A model generated the notes under the pieces. The model searched no databases. It was not told where the DNA came from and saw nothing but the letters and a program-made list of their open reading frames with translations. 64,000 nt of DNA from Neobacillus mesonae (GTDB lineage: Bacteria; Bacillota; Bacilli; Bacillales; Cytobacillaceae): the NCBI RefSeq assembly GCF_023715155.1, contig NZ_JAMBNQ010000004.1:1-64000 (forward strand). Reading direction: 5' to 3'. Both the position numbers and the translations under genes were made by a program. Numbering within the stretch: position 1 is the stretch's first letter; each line of letters opens with the position of its first letter. Below, in pieces: positions 60,799 to 64,000 of this stretch.

Positions 60799-62784
60799 CT
60801 AATTTGCAGTCCGATGAACCGAACCATAATTCTTTCGTGCTTTTTCCGTTTTTTCAATTTCTTCTACTGGAATATAATGATCTGTATTGTATTGGAAAGA
60901 ACGGGCAAACAATGTAAGAGCCACACCAATTAATCCGGCAATTCCCATCCACATCCATTCAAATGTAAAACCAAACCCGGCTATAAACCAGAATACTGAC
61001 ATGATAAATGGAATACCAGTATTGTTTGGCATATGAATTGGTTCATATTTTACGGCTTCTTTATGAACATTTCCTTTTTGCATTTCCTCTTTTTGATACC
61101 ACCATGCATCGCGTCCTTTTACTACTGGTAAAATAGCAAAATTATAAGCAGGTGCAGGAGATGGGATTGACCATTCTAGTGTCCGGCCATCCCAAATATC
61201 ACCAGTCACATCACGTTCACCATGTTTGATACTGTAAAGAATCTGCCATACCTGGAAGATGAAGCCGATTCCCATTAAGAAGGCACCAATCGTTGAAATA
61301 TAGTTGAGCGGAGCCCAGCCCATATCCCAGCCCATGGAATCGTTGTACGTATAGATACGACGAGTCATCCCCATGAAGCCTAAAGCGTATTGAGGCATGA
61401 AACATACATAGAAACCAATTTGCCATAACCAAAATCCCCATTTTCCTAATCGTTCATTTAATTTGAATCCAAAAATTTTCGGGAACCAATAGTACATTCC
61501 GGCAATATAGCCAAACACAACCCCGCCAATCAATACTTGGTGGAAGTGGGCGATTAGGAAATAACTATTATGATATTGATAGTCTGCAGGAGCTGCAGCA
61601 AGCATAACTCCTGTGGCACCGCCGACTAGGAAACATGGAACAAATGCCATAACCCACAGCATCGGCTGGGTAATTCGAATCCGACCGCGGTACATTGTAA
61701 ACAGCCAGTTAAATACTTTTACACCAGTTGGAATGGCGATAATCATCGTACAGATCGCAAAAACGATATTAACGTTTGCACCAGCACCCATAGTAAAGAA
61801 GTGGTGAACCCAAGTATAGTAAGAGACAACGCTAATGGCAATCATTGAAAAGACCATCGATGAATAACCAAAAATCCGTTTCCTTGAGAAGGTTGCTACA
61901 ACCTCAGAGTATACACCGAAAGCAGGAAGGACCACGATATATACTTCTGGGTGCCCCCACATCCAAATCAAGTTGACCCACATCATTGGGTTACCGCCGG
62001 CAGTCATGGTGAAGAAGTGTCCGCCTAGCAGTCTATCAATTGTTAACATCACCAATGTGACTGTCAAAATAGGGAATACGCCTAAAATAGCGATAGAAGA
62101 AGATAATACAGACCATGAAAATAAGGGCATATCTCTTAAACGCATTGTAGGTGTACGCATTTTTAAAATCGTTACGACAAAGTTGATCCCTGTCATTAAA
62201 CTTCCGATACCAGAAATCTGAATCCCCCAAATCCAGAAGTTTTGCCCTGGACCTGGACTGAAATCATTTTCTGATAACGGCGGATATGACAGCCATCCGG
62301 CATTCGGCGAACCGCCGACAACAAAAGAAATATTAAAGAGCATAGCTCCAAGGAAAAACAGCCAAAAACTTACAGAATTTAAAAATGGATAGGCAACATC
62401 TCTTGCCCCGATTTGCAAAGGAACTACAATATTAAATAAAGCGAACATAAACGGCATCGCCATAAAAAGAATCATGATGGTACCGTGTGTAGTAAAAATT
62501 TCATTATAGTGTTCTGATGCTAAAAAATGACTATTTGGAACCGCCAGCTGAATCCGCATTAAAATGGCGTCAACTCCGCCGCGGAAAAGCATTAGCAATG
62601 CAGAAATCAGATACATAATCCCAATTTTTTTATGATCAACGGTTGTAATCCATTCTCTCCAAAGCCAGCCCCATTTCTTAAAATAGGTCAGGTAAAAGAT
62701 GATTGCAACACTCACTAAAGCAATGGAAACATCTGCACCATAAATCATCGGATCGCCAGTGACGAAAAAATGCGAGTTTTGCAT
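60799..62784 (-). CDS. qoxB: Cytochrome aa3 quinol oxidase subunit I
   Basis: A 661-residue core subunit of the heme-copper oxidase that reduces oxygen to water and pumps protons. Ligands visible: FTTHGTIMILFMAMPF (low-spin heme His), WGHPEVYIVVLPAFG (CuB His and cross-linked Tyr), YTWVHHFFTMG (two CuB His) and IAHFHQVLIGG (heme His pair). The N-terminal extension with an extra helix (GADVSIALVSVAIIFYLTYF) is typical of the quinol-oxidising QoxB type. CAGGAGG precedes ATG 62784, 17 bases after qoxA. Confidence 0.97.
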   Translation of the reverse strand: MQNSHFFVTGDPMIYGADVSIALVSVAIIFYLTYFKKWGWLWREWITTVDHKKIGIMYLISALLMLFRGGVDAILMRIQLAVPNSHFLASEHYNEIFTTHGTIMILFMAMPFMFALFNIVVPLQIGARDVAYPFLNSVSFWLFFLGAMLFNISFVVGGSPNAGWLSYPPLSENDFSPGPGQNFWIWGIQISGIGSLMTGINFVVTILKMRTPTMRLRDMPLFSWSVLSSSIAILGVFPILTVTLVMLTIDRLLGGHFFTMTAGGNPMMWVNLIWMWGHPEVYIVVLPAFGVYSEVVATFSRKRIFGYSSMVFSMIAISVVSYYTWVHHFFTMGAGANVNIVFAICTMIIAIPTGVKVFNWLFTMYRGRIRITQPMLWVMAFVPCFLVGGATGVMLAAAPADYQYHNSYFLIAHFHQVLIGGVVFGYIAGMYYWFPKIFGFKLNERLGKWGFWLWQIGFYVCFMPQYALGFMGMTRRIYTYNDSMGWDMGWAPLNYISTIGAFLMGIGFIFQVWQILYSIKHGERDVTGDIWDGRTLEWSIPSPAPAYNFAILPVVKGRDAWWYQKEEMQKGNVHKEAVKYEPIHMPNNTGIPFIMSVFWFIAGFGFTFEWMWMGIAGLIGVALTLFARSFQYNTDHYIPVEEIEKTEKARKNYGSVHRTAN

Positions 62785-62801
62785 TGATTATTTCCTCCTG
62801 A

Positions 62802-63728
62802 TTATTTTTTATCTTCCATTTTCATACTAGACATGGATGACTGACTGCCCATATCCCCCATATGGCTCATATGGTCATAGTAAGTACCGCCATTTTTATT
62901 AACGATATCTTCATACAGGCCTTTAGGATAAGAAGAAAAGCTTAATTCTTTTTCAAGACCAGGCTTAGATAATTGTTTATATCCTTTATCTGTTAAGGCA
63001 GGGGAGTTTTTCTTAATCCCAGCAGCCCATTGATTAAAATCGTCCTGTGTGACAGATTTTACTCTAAATTGCATATGTGCGAACCCTTTACCGGTAAAGT
63101 TAGCACCGGAACCGAAGTATTCACCGATTTTGTCTGCTTGCAGCCAAAGACCCATGGCCATACCTGGCATCGTGTATTCCTGGCCGCCCAACTGCGGAAC
63201 CCAGAATGAATTCATTGGCGCGTCTGAAGTCAAGATGAACTGAACCGGAACTCCCGCAGGAATTTCTGCATAATTGACGGTTGCAATTTTTTTGTCAGGG
63301 TATGTAAACATCCATTTCCAATCCAATGATGTAACTTGTACAACAATGGGTTTTACATCTTTAACTGGTGGTTTTGTCAGATTAATAGTTGTTTTGGCAG
63401 TGTATACACCAAGTATAGCGACAATTATAATAGGTATTCCCCACCAAATAACTTCAAGGATTTTACTATCGGCCCATTCAGGCTGGTAAGGGGCTTTATT
63501 GCCGGGCTTGTCCCGATACCGTATGACAATATAAACGAAAATGCCTAAAACAGGGAGGATAATAATAGCACATAAAATGACCGAAATAATAATAAGGTCG
63601 AGTTCTTGCTGGCCCACAGGCCCTTTTGGGTTAAGAACAATAAAATTACTCTTATCGCACCCAGATAAAAGCGCCATGCCCAATAAAGCTAAGAAAGACA
63701 ATTTAGCAGTTTGGATCCATTTACGCAA
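62802..63728 (-). CDS. qoxA: Cytochrome aa3 quinol oxidase subunit II
   Basis: A 308-residue lipoprotein subunit with two membrane helices and an outer cupredoxin domain. The signal peptide ends in the lipobox LLSGC. The domain contains TSLDWKWMFTYPDKKIATVN and MNSFWVPQLGGQEYTMPGM, but the CuA ligands (two Cys) of cytochrome c oxidases are missing, as expected for a menaquinol oxidase. The start is TTG 63728, behind AAAGGGGA; the longer frame to 63821 would not give a signal peptide. The C-terminus is Met/Ser-rich. First gene of qoxABCD. Confidence 0.93.
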   Translation of the reverse strand: MRKWIQTAKLSFLALLGMALLSGCDKSNFIVLNPKGPVGQQELDLIIISVILCAIIILPVLGIFVYIVIRYRDKPGNKAPYQPEWADSKILEVIWWGIPIIIVAILGVYTAKTTINLTKPPVKDVKPIVVQVTSLDWKWMFTYPDKKIATVNYAEIPAGVPVQFILTSDAPMNSFWVPQLGGQEYTMPGMAMGLWLQADKIGEYFGSGANFTGKGFAHMQFRVKSVTQDDFNQWAAGIKKNSPALTDKGYKQLSKPGLEKELSFSSYPKGLYEDIVNKNGGTYYDHMSHMGDMGSQSSMSSMKMEDKK

Positions 63729-63907
63729 TGTAAGGTCCCCTTTCACAAAATATAATGGAATTGAATTTCTACTATCGTGATAGTAAAAAGTGCTATTCAA
63801 ATATACCAAAAACGATTCCAAATTAATAATGATTTTAGCGTAAAATCAGCACTTGTCACAAAAAATACAAATTTGTCAACCTAATATTTTACTATTTTAA
63901 AAAAGCA

Positions 63908-63923
63908 GTGATTTACATCACAC
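63908..63923 (-). promoter_or_regulatory. FNR-type box upstream of qoxA
   Basis: On the minus strand TGTGATGTAAATCACT, identical to the globin box except for its last base. It lies about 180 bases before the qoxA start codon. The nearest plausible -10 (TAAAAT, 63837-63832) places it near -90, so repression or control of a second, upstream promoter are both possible. Confidence 0.65.
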
Positions 63924-64000
63924 TTGCGATATATTTTTTATCACAGATTCCTATTTTTAAATATTTTCTGCACTTAAAAGTGACTGAAGTTTAAAACTTC

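Overview
The window looks like a chromosomal segment of a low-GC, Gram-positive, aerobic spore-former relative (Bacillaceae; a Neobacillus- or Bacillus-like organism is my best guess). The grounds are AT-rich DNA, strong GGAGG-type ribosome binding sites with frequent GTG and TTG starts, an aa3-type menaquinol oxidase (qoxABCD) with ctaA, a Bacillus-type glutamate synthase and glutamine synthetase, DhaS-like aldehyde dehydrogenase, a YpbS-like DUF2533 protein and many short intergenic repeats. No rRNA, tRNA, CRISPR array, insertion sequence or prophage was seen.

Region 1 (1-12130) is an accessory catabolic block, all on the plus strand. It holds a TauE/SafE exporter, a complete TRAP transporter (dctP, dctQ, dctM), a FadR-type GntR regulator, a flavin-dependent oxidoreductase, a three-subunit succinate dehydrogenase/fumarate reductase-like complex and a two-subunit class I fumarase/tartrate dehydratase-like enzyme, closed by a strong terminator. 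Together they suggest uptake of a C4-dicarboxylate-like acid and its conversion through fumarate and malate. The flavoprotein lacks the His that normally bonds covalently to FAD, and the hydratase beta subunit deviates from the usual motif, so substrate and direction are open.

Region 2 (12131-25900) holds a macro-domain protein plus a von Willebrand A protein preceded by five 21-bp tandem units, a truncated globin with an FNR-type site exactly at -41.5, an L,D-transpeptidase, and a nitrogen-assimilation set: glutamate synthase large subunit (with a GltC-like dyad upstream and no small subunit beside it), glutamine synthetase and asparagine synthase. A sirtuin deacylase follows.

Region 3 (25900-42000) is mixed: a fructose-family PTS membrane protein with a non-standard N-terminal domain, a frameshifted SLC13/ArsB-type permease, an RQC-minor type DNA-binding protein, a divergent PRPP synthetase paralogue, a MOSC protein, a MenA-like prenyltransferase, methylmalonate-semialdehyde dehydrogenase, a dicarboxylate/glutamate symporter and a DhaS-like aldehyde dehydrogenase.

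Region 4 (42000-64000) contains the most striking item: a small glutaredoxin gene (42148-42378) with an in-frame TGA exactly where the first catalytic Cys of CPYC belongs, followed at a suitable distance by a small hairpin. It reads as a selenocysteine-containing glutaredoxin. Beyond it lie a membrane-anchored nuclease, a MarR-controlled EmrAB-type efflux operon, several small conserved proteins, a CaiB-type CoA transferase divergent from a CBS-HTH regulator, an acetolactate-synthase-like enzyme, a nitroreductase, and on the minus strand ctaA and qoxABCD, with an FNR-type box upstream of qoxA nearly identical to the one at the globin gene.
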